Below are positions 18,842 to 27,024 of a DNA stretch of 64,000 nt, one piece after another. Below the pieces are notes generated by a model, which searched no databases, was not told the DNA's origin, and was given only the letters and a program-made list of their open reading frames with translations. Source of the DNA: Shewanella litoralis (lineage in GTDB: Bacteria > Pseudomonadota > Gammaproteobacteria > Enterobacterales > Shewanellaceae); assembly GCF_009828585.1 (NCBI RefSeq), contig NZ_WSRZ01000011.1, positions 87,306 to 151,305 of the forward strand. Direction: 5' to 3'. The first letter of the stretch is position 1; each line of letters opens with the position of its first letter. The position numbers and the translations under genes are program-made.

Positions 18842-20431
18842 TTATTTTGAACCCGACAATGGCGTCGCTAAGTAAGGGAAGTGATCCATCATCATGCTTG
18901 CATTAATCGGAGCACCATCGGTAAATGGCACGTCACCGACACTGGCATCATCTTTAGTACACAAGCCTAAGTCTGTGTCTGTTCCGTTAACCGGGATGGG
19001 ATAACATAAACGCCCCATCACCACGCGCAGGGCTATATCCACCACGTCATCACCTGGGCGACGACCATTTGGGAAACCGGCTAAATCATCGCCAGCAACA
19101 CCAAATGCAGATTGCATTGCTTGTGGCTTAGCGGGAATACCGGTATTTAAACGCAGCATTTCTGATGGCGTCACGGTTTCAAGTTGGTTAACACCAGCAA
19201 AGCCGGTTAAAAAGGCGGTGACTAAATCTGTTCGTGGAAAGTTTGTTGGTGCTAGGGTTGCAATATTGGCACCCAGCGTTTGATTAACGGCATCTTTAAA
19301 CAGAATGTTTAACAGCTCAGGTAAGCTTGGGTGAGTGACATAATCAGCAAATTGAGTATCATCTTTTGGATGGGCACTCGAGAAGGTGTCTTTGTCTTTT
19401 AAGCCAATCACCAACTCATTAACCAATGGATTACCTAAACGAGATACCTGAGTTAATGCACCACCGTTAACTTCCGTTTTACCGTTTTTAGCGTTCGGGT
19501 TTAAAATGCGTGCTTGCGGTAAGCTCGCAGTAGTCCACGCACCAATCGTGCCGTTACCCTGGGTGGTTAAACATGACTTGGGGACTTCAATCGACAGGGC
19601 GGTGACGTTTTTATCCATTAAGTCATCGTTGTCACTTGATTGAGTAATACCACCAGGAAATCCACCTTGATCGCCCGCACCAGGAGCACTGTCGCCTTCA
19701 ACAGGTACGTAGTTAACTAAATCAAAGGTTTTACCTAGGTTAACCACAAACGGGTCTTTGCGTTGGCCAACAAACACTTTGGCTGGACTTTCACAGCCCT
19801 CTATAGCAAATTCATACACAAATTGGCTGGCGTAGTCGGCATAGGCCGCGGTATCACCAAAACTTTTATTACCAATGTAATCAAGCGGTTTATTGAATGT
19901 GGTGCCACCAGCACTGTGGCTTAATACCGTAGCATTACCGTCCATTTGCGCGCCTTTTACCAAACTCAATTGATAAGATTCAGTCACGTTTGCAGCGCTT
20001 TGATCGCCTGCGCTAATGGCACCCACATTTTTAAGCGGCACGGCAACGCTGCGTTGATTACCGGCAGGCCCAACTGTCAAAGCAATACCTTGATTATTAT
20101 TGGCGAGCTCGTTGGTAAATTGAAATTGGAAGGTTAAATCTTCTATCGCATCACCGTCATTATCAATGTGGATGCTGTATACCGCGGCGGGGTCCATTGC
20201 GTAATAGTTAGGTCCACCATAGGCATCTTGCAGGGGAATATAATTGGCAATTAACGTGACGTATTCTTCGCGTCCCGCCTCGTAACTGTTAAAGGCATAA
20301 AAATCGGTCGAGTCTAATGTTGGCATACGGGTAATGTTTGGTGCTTCTCGATGGCTTGATGCTAAGGCGTTAGCGCCTAGAAAGCTGCTACAAACGAGAC
20401 TTGCGATGAGCGATACTTTGAGTACTTGCAT
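18842..20431 (-). CDS. Exported DUF4331 family protein
   Basis: A 529 aa secreted protein with a signal peptide at about 1-24 (ending NALA). The family-typical SSHREAPNITRMPTLDSTDFYAF immediately follows. DUF4331 proteins are of unknown function and are frequently encoded beside ECF sigma factors and TPR genes. Repeated Asp-rich segments (DSTDFYAF, HIDNDGDAIEDL) may bind metal, which is a guess. RBS AAGGA lies before the ATG. It is first in a four-gene operon driven by a candidate ECF promoter (20466-20497) that matches the sigma gene's own promoter. An intrinsic terminator at 20605-20633 separates it from the sigma/anti-sigma transcript. Confidence 0.88.
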   Translation of the reverse strand: MQVLKVSLIASLVCSSFLGANALASSHREAPNITRMPTLDSTDFYAFNSYEAGREEYVTLIANYIPLQDAYGGPNYYAMDPAAVYSIHIDNDGDAIEDLTFQFQFTNELANNNQGIALTVGPAGNQRSVAVPLKNVGAISAGDQSAANVTESYQLSLVKGAQMDGNATVLSHSAGGTTFNKPLDYIGNKSFGDTAAYADYASQFVYEFAIEGCESPAKVFVGQRKDPFVVNLGKTFDLVNYVPVEGDSAPGAGDQGGFPGGITQSSDNDDLMDKNVTALSIEVPKSCLTTQGNGTIGAWTTASLPQARILNPNAKNGKTEVNGGALTQVSRLGNPLVNELVIGLKDKDTFSSAHPKDDTQFADYVTHPSLPELLNILFKDAVNQTLGANIATLAPTNFPRTDLVTAFLTGFAGVNQLETVTPSEMLRLNTGIPAKPQAMQSAFGVAGDDLAGFPNGRRPGDDVVDIALRVVMGRLCYPIPVNGTDTDLGLCTKDDASVGDVPFTDGAPINASMMMDHFPYLATPLSGSK

Positions 20432-20465
20432 GACTATGTCCTTGTTGTTTTGAGTAGAGTCATGT

Positions 20466-20497
20466 CAATAAACGGATGAGATGCGATATTGGATGCA
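20466..20497 (-). promoter_or_regulatory. Candidate ECF-sigma promoter of the DUF4331 operon
   Basis: On the minus strand TGCATCCAA (20497-20489) is followed by 14 bases and then CGT (20474-20472), with TTTATTG after it. The same 9-mer, spacer and CGT occur upstream of the ECF sigma gene at 22196-22171. Geometry and the CGT -10 are typical of ECF promoters. The leader to the ATG at 20431 would be about 35 nt. Confidence 0.65.
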
Positions 20498-20604
20498 ATA
20501 AATGAGATTTAATTTTTACACTTCAGAGAAATCACACTTAATACATTGATTATAAGGAAAATAAACTTTAAAAATAAAATATGCACATTCCGCTAAATCA
20601 TAAA

Positions 20605-20633
20605 AAAACGGCCTAAAAAATTTAGGCCGTTTT
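20605..20633 (-). terminator. Intrinsic terminator between anti-sigma gene and DUF4331 operon
   Basis: A perfect 13 bp inverted repeat (20605-20617 with 20621-20633, core ACGGCCTAAA, 3 nt loop) is followed on the minus strand by seven T. It ends the sigma/anti-sigma transcript upstream of the DUF4331 promoter, so the downstream operon needs its own start. Confidence 0.8.
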
Positions 20634-20689
20634 AGGTGATTAAACTCATCACCCAAAAGCAATGATAACGCTTACCTGTGACTTAGCAC

Positions 20690-20760
20690 TTGTTGAGTAC
20701 TTGTTGTTGAGTATTTGTTGCTGAGTAACTGATACTTAGAACTTGATACTTCAACTTGGA
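20690..20760. repeat. Degenerate short tandem repeats
   Basis: Four or five imperfect repeats built on ACTTGTTGAGT lie between the anti-sigma stop and the terminator. Examples are ACTTGTTGAGT, ACTTGTTGTTGAGT and ATTTGTTGCTGAGT. They are non-coding in all frames as far as I can see, and no function is evident. Confidence 0.45.
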
Positions 20761-20799
20761 GCTACAAGCTCTAACTGCACCTGTAACGACAAACTTAAA

Positions 20800-21564
20800 C
20801 TACAATATGGCTAACTCAGCGGTGTAGAGCACCTCTGTCGGCAAGCCATTTGGCGAACCATTTAACGGTTCTAAACTGACCGCTAATGCGACAATATCAA
20901 CCTCATCAAATTGGCTGTTTTTAGGCAAAGATAACTGACCCGACTTTGGCAACAAGCCCAGTGATATTGGGTTTTCAACACCTTTAGCAATCATCCACAA
21001 CTCATAATCTTTATTGGCCAGTGGCGTAAAGTTACTGGTTGAGCGCACTTCAATACTGCGTTCAGTCACTTCAATTAACCATAAAGCTTGCGATTCAGCG
21101 CCTTGCACTACGGCCATCTGCTGGGCAACGGGTAAATCAATGGATTGTTGTTTAACTAACACGACGGCCAAGATTAGTGCCGCAGCGGTCGCAAACGATG
21201 CTGCCCCCTGCCATAAGCGAGTCTTAAATGATGACAATGACACCACATTTGACTGAGGTGATGTTGATGGCGCACTGGTTTGCACATCAGCAATATCAGT
21301 TGCAACACGCGTGTCAATATCGGCATTAGCCACGGTAAAACCAAGACGTTGGCTGATGTGTTGCCACACTGCCTGGTCAGGCTCAACTGGGGTTAAACGC
21401 TCGTTCATGCCATGTAGGTGTTGCTCCCACAGCCAGGTACTTTCACGCAGGCTGGGGATCTGCATCATCAAGGTTTGAAAGCGGCGACGAGCCTGGCCAC
21501 GTAATGTGCCCAAAACGTATTCGGCGGCTAATGCATCTCGTATTTCAGGGTCGCGATAATTCAT
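20800..21564 (-). CDS. Anti-sigma factor (RskA-like)
   Basis: A 254 aa single-pass membrane anti-sigma factor for the adjacent ECF sigma. The cytoplasmic N-terminal domain has the family-typical DALAAEYVLGTLRGQARRRF and a WLWEQHLHGMNERLTPV segment. One membrane segment lies near residues 122-142 (FATAAALILAVVLV). The periplasmic part includes the SQALWLIEV and DYELWMIAKG strands of the RskA C-terminal domain. I place the start at the ATG at 21564, because it forms an ATGA overlap with the sigma stop and so indicates translational coupling. A GTG four codons upstream is the alternative. No zinc HxxxCxxC motif is visible. Confidence 0.88.
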   Translation of the reverse strand: MNYRDPEIRDALAAEYVLGTLRGQARRRFQTLMMQIPSLRESTWLWEQHLHGMNERLTPVEPDQAVWQHISQRLGFTVANADIDTRVATDIADVQTSAPSTSPQSNVVSLSSFKTRLWQGAASFATAAALILAVVLVKQQSIDLPVAQQMAVVQGAESQALWLIEVTERSIEVRSTSNFTPLANKDYELWMIAKGVENPISLGLLPKSGQLSLPKNSQFDEVDIVALAVSLEPLNGSPNGLPTEVLYTAELAIL

Positions 21565-22115
21565 AATGCTAAACACCTCTGCAATTGTTGTAAGCCTCGA
21601 CGGATCCAGCTTTTAACCGTGCCCAATGGTAAGTCTAAATGTCCAACCACTTCATGGTGGGTTAAGCCGTTGTAATAGGCTAAATGAATGGCTTGTTTTT
21701 GTTGAGGTTCAAGCTCGCCCATACAATTATCAAGCTTAGTCTTGGTGATATCAGGCCCTTCATCTGCTCCCTCACCTGACATAGGATCCTCGAACATGGC
21801 TTCTTGGCCATCTTCAAATTGATCTTCTTTACGCACTTTGTGATAGCGCAGCATGTCTAGTGCTCGGTAACGTACAATGCTAATCATCCACGTGAGTACC
21901 AGACCTTTACCGTGTTGATACTCGGTCGCGTTATGCCATATTTTGACATAGGCTTCTTGCAAGGCTTCTTCGGCGAGTTCTCGCCTGCCGAGCATTTTTA
22001 AACTCACGGCAAATAACTGGCCAGACGTCTGTTTATACAGATTTGCAAAGGCTTGTTTATCGCCTGCGGCAGTTGCACTAAGCAACCCTAATAACGTGTC
22101 TTGTTCCATAGTCAA
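21561..22115 (-). CDS. ECF (sigma-70 family group 4) sigma factor
   Basis: A 184 aa ECF sigma factor. Region 2 spans about residues 22-95, with RRELAEEALQEAYVKIW and the WMISIVRYRALDMLR segment that binds the -10. Region 4 spans about 130-180, with GLTHHEVVGHLDLPLGTVKSWI as the helix-turn-helix. An acidic linker lies between them (about 103-128). The TTG at 22115 has an ideal AGGAAG spacing, while an ATG two codons later (22109) is the alternative start. It is co-transcribed with the anti-sigma through an ATGA overlap. A shared promoter motif suggests that it activates itself and the DUF4331 operon. Confidence 0.92.
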   Translation of the reverse strand: MTMEQDTLLGLLSATAAGDKQAFANLYKQTSGQLFAVSLKMLGRRELAEEALQEAYVKIWHNATEYQHGKGLVLTWMISIVRYRALDMLRYHKVRKEDQFEDGQEAMFEDPMSGEGADEGPDITKTKLDNCMGELEPQQKQAIHLAYYNGLTHHEVVGHLDLPLGTVKSWIRRGLQQLQRCLAL

Positions 22116-22166
22116 CGATGCTTCCTATTGGTAGGTCTGCTGGCAAAAATAACGGCCCAATAAAGA

Positions 22167-22196
22167 CAATACGTCGCAACTGGCCTTTTGGATGCA
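22167..22196 (-). promoter_or_regulatory. Candidate autoregulatory ECF promoter of the sigma gene
   Basis: On the minus strand TGCATCCAA (22196-22188) is followed by 14 bases and CGTATTG (22173-22167). The same 9-mer at the same distance from CGT occurs before the DUF4331 gene. Autoregulation is the rule for ECF sigma factors. Confidence 0.65.
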
Positions 22197-22292
22197 TCAT
22201 TTGAAAAATAAAACGGAACAATCAACCTAACCCATAACCTCGGCGGCACAGTTGAAAATAGAAAGTTGAATACTGAAAGTTGAGCCATAAAA

Positions 22293-22324
22293 AAAACACC
22301 CTCACTTTGCAATGAGGGTGTTTT
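22293..22324. terminator. Intrinsic terminator downstream of the antiporter gene
   Basis: A perfect 12 bp stem (AAAACACCCTCA / TGAGGGTGTTTT) has an 8 nt loop. Read on the minus strand it ends in a T-run, so it terminates the KefB-type transcript before the sigma promoter. It also has a short T-tract on the plus strand. Confidence 0.82.
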
Positions 22325-22370
22325 CGTTTAAAAAATAACTGACATCTACACTTAAGATAAACAGTACAGA

Positions 22371-24323
22371 TTAGCCTTGCAGTAAATACTCTTCGGCTTT
22401 TTCGATGCTGCGCGGTTTACCCACCAACATCAAAATATCATTACGCCTTAAAATCCAATCTGGCGGTGGAGGGTCCATTTCTTCACCGCGGCGACGCACG
22501 GCTCTTAATTCGACATCTAAAGTTTGCCAAGGAATATCGGCTACCGTTTTTCCTACGGCACTGGCACCATTGGCTAACGACACAGCATGCAATAAGTCGA
22601 GGGTGAAATCGGTTTCGGTGCCGGAAAAAAAGCCGTGTAAATACTGGTAATGGTTACGACGCTCCGATTCTAGGCGTTTAATAATCCGCGCTAATGGTAC
22701 GCCGCATTTAAATAATACTTGCGATACCAACATTAAACTGCCCTCAAGCGATTCAGGGATCACTTGCGTCGCCCCAGCCTCTTTGAGCTCATGTAAGTTT
22801 GAATCATCGCGAGTGCGCACTAAAATTTTCACTTCGGGAGCGAGCTTTCTGGCTACCGCAAGACACTCTTCTGATTGCCTTGGCTCGCAAAATGTCACTA
22901 CCACTAAACTAGCCTGACGAATGCCCATTTTCTTTAATAACGCCATACGGCATGCATCACCAAAATAGATATTCTCCCCGGCTGCTCGGGCTTCGGTGAC
23001 TCGTGTAGGATCGAGATCAAGCACGATATACGGTACAGCCTCGGTTTTTAAAAACCGCGCAATCGTTTGCCCTACCCGGCCGTAACCTAAAATCAGCACT
23101 AAATCGCTGTCATCACTAATGGGTAAATTTACCTCTAACGGTTCATTTTGCGGCTTTTTATGGCCTCCCGTAAGCTTTTTAGCAATATCAATACTGTGAC
23201 GAATAAGCCACGGCGCTATCGACATTGAGATAACCGCAACTGCCACGAGAACCGTGCTGACTTCATTTTCGAGTAATTGGTAATTCACTGCCAGTGCCAG
23301 TAACACAAAACTGAACTCACCGACTTGAGCTAAACTGATAGCGGTACTTAATGCAATTTTGCCATTCTCACCCACCAACTTCAGTATGCCATACACAATG
23401 ACAATTTTTGCCAACACCACACTGACTAAAATCAATAACACTTGCCACCAATATTGCATCACTAAGTTAAAGTCGAGCAGCATGCCTATCGAGATAAAAA
23501 ACAGCCCCATCAGCAAATCACGAAACGGCCTAATATCGGCTTCTAATTGCCTACGGTATTGGCTTTCGCCCAATAACATGCCGGCAATAAATGCCCCTAA
23601 TGCCATGGATAATCCTAGCCACTGGGTAAATGCACCGGTAACCAACGCAACAACCAAAGTAGACAGTACGAATAACTCGTTTGAACGTGAACGCGCGACT
23701 TCATCGAAAATACGCGGCAATATCCATTTACCAAACGACATTAAGCCTAAAAATGCCAAAATACCGGTGAGCAAGCCCCACGCAATCGCATTAAAGCTCA
23801 TTTGGGTGCCATCATTGGCGAGTAACGGCATTAATATGAGTAAAGGCACCACGGCTAAATCTTGAAATAACAACACACTGACCGACAACTCACCGTGGCG
23901 TCTGCGTAACCAATTTTGTTCATTTAGTAATTTGAGCACAATGGCGGTTGATGACAGCGCAATCGCCGAGCCAATCACCACCGCAGCCACCAGGTTTTGG
24001 CCCACTAACATGGCAATACCGCCGGCAACCAATGCGGTGACAATCATTTGCGCACTGCCTAGGCCAAATACAGTGCGGCGCATCGCCCATAACCGCGGCA
24101 CCGAAAACTCAAGCCCGAGAGTAAACATAAGTAGTACGACGCCAAGCTCAGCCACCGACTGCATTTGTAATTGGGTAAACCAATGAAAACCGCTAGGACC
24201 GCTCACCACACCCGTTAGCAGATACGCCAAAATGGCCGGTAAGCCAAGGCGGCGTAATAATGCAATCGCCACAATCGCAATCACAAGCATTGAAAGAATA
24301 TGAATAAAAATGCTGTGTTCCAT
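22371..24323 (-). CDS. KefB/KefC-type CPA2 cation:proton antiporter
   Basis: A 650 aa inner-membrane potassium/proton antiporter of the CPA2 family. About 12-13 membrane segments cover residues 1-385, including the LAYLLTGVVSGPSG and LLMFTLGLEFSVPRLW signatures. A cytoplasmic TrkA-N/RCK domain begins near 415 with the NAD-binding LGYGRVGQTIARFL. A TrkA-C domain near 575-645 ends the protein. E. coli KefB/KefC are gated by glutathione adducts, but this protein's gating is unknown. Strong RBS AAGGAG. It is monocistronic, with its own terminator at 22293-22324. Exact subfamily (KefB, KefC or YbaL) is not settled. Confidence 0.88.
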   Translation of the reverse strand: MEHSIFIHILSMLVIAIVAIALLRRLGLPAILAYLLTGVVSGPSGFHWFTQLQMQSVAELGVVLLMFTLGLEFSVPRLWAMRRTVFGLGSAQMIVTALVAGGIAMLVGQNLVAAVVIGSAIALSSTAIVLKLLNEQNWLRRRHGELSVSVLLFQDLAVVPLLILMPLLANDGTQMSFNAIAWGLLTGILAFLGLMSFGKWILPRIFDEVARSRSNELFVLSTLVVALVTGAFTQWLGLSMALGAFIAGMLLGESQYRRQLEADIRPFRDLLMGLFFISIGMLLDFNLVMQYWWQVLLILVSVVLAKIVIVYGILKLVGENGKIALSTAISLAQVGEFSFVLLALAVNYQLLENEVSTVLVAVAVISMSIAPWLIRHSIDIAKKLTGGHKKPQNEPLEVNLPISDDSDLVLILGYGRVGQTIARFLKTEAVPYIVLDLDPTRVTEARAAGENIYFGDACRMALLKKMGIRQASLVVVTFCEPRQSEECLAVARKLAPEVKILVRTRDDSNLHELKEAGATQVIPESLEGSLMLVSQVLFKCGVPLARIIKRLESERRNHYQYLHGFFSGTETDFTLDLLHAVSLANGASAVGKTVADIPWQTLDVELRAVRRRGEEMDPPPPDWILRRNDILMLVGKPRSIEKAEEYLLQG

Positions 24324-24484
24324 TACGGTCTGGGCTCCTTGTCAAAAAAATGTCATAAGGGAAATAAATGCTGTACCTCTCCTACAGTAAATCATCAAAC
24401 AACTAATAACTAAAGAATTTTTTTCATGGGCACGATTATTGCTAATAACAAAGTAATTAGTTGTCACGTACTGGAGAAAATACC

Positions 24485-25366
24485 ATGGATTTTGCACTCG
24501 CTACAGAGTTGTATCCTGAAGATTACTGGTACCGTTCAGACGCTTACTTGAATATGGATTCTGAACTGGATCTGATTCAAGTAATTCAACAGCTACATGG
24601 AAGTTTAGATCCTAGGACAGTTTTTGCCTGTTTCGGCAAAATTCTAGGACAACATTTGCCGATTAAAGGATTACAGTTGACCCTAGACAAACAAAAATTT
24701 GTTTGGGGACGTCATTACGGTATTGAACTGCAACGCAGCGTTGCCGATAAACAAGACCAATTTAACCTGGTTTATCAGCTTGCTATGCCACTTAGCGCCA
24801 ATCAAGAGAATACGTTAAGTCGGTTAGAAGCAATGTTGATCCAGCCTTTAAATAACGCGCTGAAATATCAAAACATGTCTAAACAGGCCATGTTTGATTC
24901 GTTAACAGGTTTGGGCAATCGTCATTATTATAATCAGGCTATAGGCACGGCCTTGGCACGGGCAAATCGTTACCAAGGTCAGGTATCATTGGTGGTGATT
25001 GATCTGGACAAATTTAAGCAACTAAACGACATACATGGCCATAAAGCTGGCGACTATGTTTTAGTGGGCTTTGCCGAATTAATTAACGAAGCCATTCGCA
25101 ATACCGACCAGGCATTTAGAATTGGCGGTGACGAGTTTGTGATTATCACTCAAGGTGACACACAAGCAGCTGAGATAGTCTGTCAGCGAATTATTGATAT
25201 GATGCCAAAACATGCTCAATTAACCGAATACGACATAAAATGCAGCTTAGGGATTGCCGAATCCATCCCAGAGCAACTGGCAGACAACTTATACGACCGC
25301 GCCGATAAAGCCATGTATGCCGCTAAAGCGGCTGGTCGCAATTGCTATCGCATCGATGTAGGTTAA
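24485..25366 (+). CDS. GGDEF-domain diguanylate cyclase
   Basis: A 293 aa predicted cyclic-di-GMP synthase. The C-terminal GGDEF domain (about 135-290) starts with DSLTGLGNRHYYNQAI and has an intact RIGGDEF signature (G214-F218). This active-site loop indicates catalytic competence. The N-terminal 130 residues form an unrecognised, probably sensory region without membrane segments, so the protein is cytoplasmic. I chose the ATG at 24485 because GGAG lies 8 bp upstream. A TTG at 24461 would extend the frame by 8 residues. It is monocistronic, followed by the bidirectional terminator at 25450-25485. The input signal is unknown. Confidence 0.9.
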   Translation: MDFALATELYPEDYWYRSDAYLNMDSELDLIQVIQQLHGSLDPRTVFACFGKILGQHLPIKGLQLTLDKQKFVWGRHYGIELQRSVADKQDQFNLVYQLAMPLSANQENTLSRLEAMLIQPLNNALKYQNMSKQAMFDSLTGLGNRHYYNQAIGTALARANRYQGQVSLVVIDLDKFKQLNDIHGHKAGDYVLVGFAELINEAIRNTDQAFRIGGDEFVIITQGDTQAAEIVCQRIIDMMPKHAQLTEYDIKCSLGIAESIPEQLADNLYDRADKAMYAAKAAGRNCYRIDVG

Positions 25367-25449
25367 CAGTGCAGATTACAAATGTAGCTTGAAGACTCGC
25401 TCAGGTGCAAGCACCATGGCGTTGGTTTGAATAGACAACTAATTAATAG

Positions 25450-25485
25450 AAAAAGCCCTTTTCCTTCGCAAGAATAGGGCTTTTT
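25450..25485. terminator. Bidirectional intrinsic terminator
   Basis: AAAAAGCCCT (25450-25459) pairs with AGGGCTTTTT (25476-25485), with A- and T-runs on both sides. It separates the convergent GGDEF and RimK-like genes. Confidence 0.85.
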
Positions 25486-25499
25486 AATTTATACGTTTA

Positions 25500-26951
25500 T
25501 TACATTCCACGTAGTTGAATACGCCTTAAAAACTCTGTCATCACTCTATCGTAAACTAAGTCGCCTAAAAACAAATCTTCAACGCCATGATCAATACTCG
25601 GATTATCGTTTACCTCAATCACAAACGCTTTGCCATCGATTTCTTTTAAATCAACACCATATAAACCAGCGCCAATTAAATTCGAGGCTTTTACTGCGGC
25701 ATCAACAATATTGTGCGGCACCATTTTTAAATCAATACAGTCAAAATCGCCACTGCTGACTCGACCGCTTTGATGATGTTGATAAATTTGCCAATGGCCC
25801 CGGCTCATAAAATAACGGCAGGCGTAAATTGGCTGGCGATTTAATACGCCAATGCGCCAATCGTAATCGGTTGGCATAAAGGCCTGCGCTAAAATGAGCG
25901 CGCTATGCTCAAAGATTTTTTCTGCTTGTTCAAGCAAGGTTTGGCGGTCTTTTACTTTCACCACCCCAAGCGAAAATGCCCCGTCGGGTACTTTTAACAC
26001 TATGGGCAAACCAATGGCATTTATCACATCGTCAGCCCAGTTGTTATCTGACGCTTTAAAAATCACGCTTTTAGGTACTGGCACTTTATGCTTATAAAGT
26101 AACTCGGTTAAAAACACTTTATTGGTGCACTTCATAATGGATTCAGGGTCATCCATCACCACCAAACCGAGTTGCTCAGCCGCTTTTGCAAAACGGTAAG
26201 TAAAGTTACTAATGTTGGTGGTTGAACGAATAAACAAACCGTCGAACTCACTTAAACGAGCCAAATCGTGTTTACCGATTTGCACTAAATCCATGCCAAT
26301 ACGGTTGGCCGCTTTGGTAAATAATTTCAATGCCGCTTTATCAGACGGCGGCATTTTTTCGGTTTCATCCACTAGCATGGCGATTTCGTAACGATAGCGT
26401 TTTGACGGCTTAGGCAAGCGCCACACTTTTTGAGAGAATACTTCTAAATAGCGGGCAAACAAATCTTGTTCGGGTTCGGTTAAGTCCTGAAATGCCGCAG
26501 GTTCAATAATATCCACCTGCCATTTACCCGACACTTTAAGCAAATTCACTTGCAAAATGGGCACGGTAAAACGTTCAAATATTTTACGGGCTATTTTATC
26601 TAATGCAGGGTTATCGCAGTAGCCAAAATACACCTTCATCGCAATGCTAGTCACATTGTCTGCCAGCTTATCAAGCCCTGCTTGAGGTAAACTAAAAAAA
26701 CGGTCTTGCGACAAATCGTTAATAGTCATCACCCGAGGGATCACTCGATGTCCGCGGGCTTCAGCCATTAACGAGCAATAATAGCCGGTAGTGAGGTAGT
26801 CATAACTGCGGCATAGGTTAATCACTTGCATGGCGCTTTTATCGGAATACGCCCCCATCTCTAAATAATCATGAACCGTGACCATATGATCACTGGGCAA
26901 ATAAGGACGCCAATCATTGACATCGTCGGTGACAATTAAAAACTGAGCCAT
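25500..26951 (-). CDS. RimK-like ATP-grasp ligase with N-terminal RLAN-type domain
   Basis: A 483 aa ATP-grasp amidoligase of the RimK family, which joins amino acids (often Glu) to a carboxylate. The N-terminal part (FLIVTDDVNDWRPYLPSDH, MTINDLSQDRFFSL) matches the extra domain of long RimK-family proteins. The C-terminal ATP-grasp region shows KCTNKVFLTELLYKHKVPVP, PIVLKVPDGAFSLGV and the Mg-binding end VIEVNDNPSIDHGVED. It faces the divergent GNAT/C39-peptidase gene across about 70 bp. The pair recurs in gammaproteobacteria and is thought to modify a peptide or small metabolite. The substrate is unknown. This is not ribosomal-protein RimK itself. Confidence 0.87.
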   Translation of the reverse strand: MAQFLIVTDDVNDWRPYLPSDHMVTVHDYLEMGAYSDKSAMQVINLCRSYDYLTTGYYCSLMAEARGHRVIPRVMTINDLSQDRFFSLPQAGLDKLADNVTSIAMKVYFGYCDNPALDKIARKIFERFTVPILQVNLLKVSGKWQVDIIEPAAFQDLTEPEQDLFARYLEVFSQKVWRLPKPSKRYRYEIAMLVDETEKMPPSDKAALKLFTKAANRIGMDLVQIGKHDLARLSEFDGLFIRSTTNISNFTYRFAKAAEQLGLVVMDDPESIMKCTNKVFLTELLYKHKVPVPKSVIFKASDNNWADDVINAIGLPIVLKVPDGAFSLGVVKVKDRQTLLEQAEKIFEHSALILAQAFMPTDYDWRIGVLNRQPIYACRYFMSRGHWQIYQHHQSGRVSSGDFDCIDLKMVPHNIVDAAVKASNLIGAGLYGVDLKEIDGKAFVIEVNDNPSIDHGVEDLFLGDLVYDRVMTEFLRRIQLRGM

Positions 26952-27024
26952 AAATATCTATTGCCTCTTATGCGGTTTAGCGCGTAAATTAACCCACTAG
27001 TTGTTTGCCATTTCGAGCCGACTC

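Noticed and set aside
113-20600. Shared ATATGCACATTCC near 113 and near 20579
   Set aside because: A 13-base match is expected by chance among all pairs in 64 kb, and its orientation differs relative to the downstream genes.
22112-22312. 66-codon minus-strand frame before the ECF sigma gene
   Set aside because: It covers the candidate ECF promoter and the antiporter terminator, so coding is unlikely.
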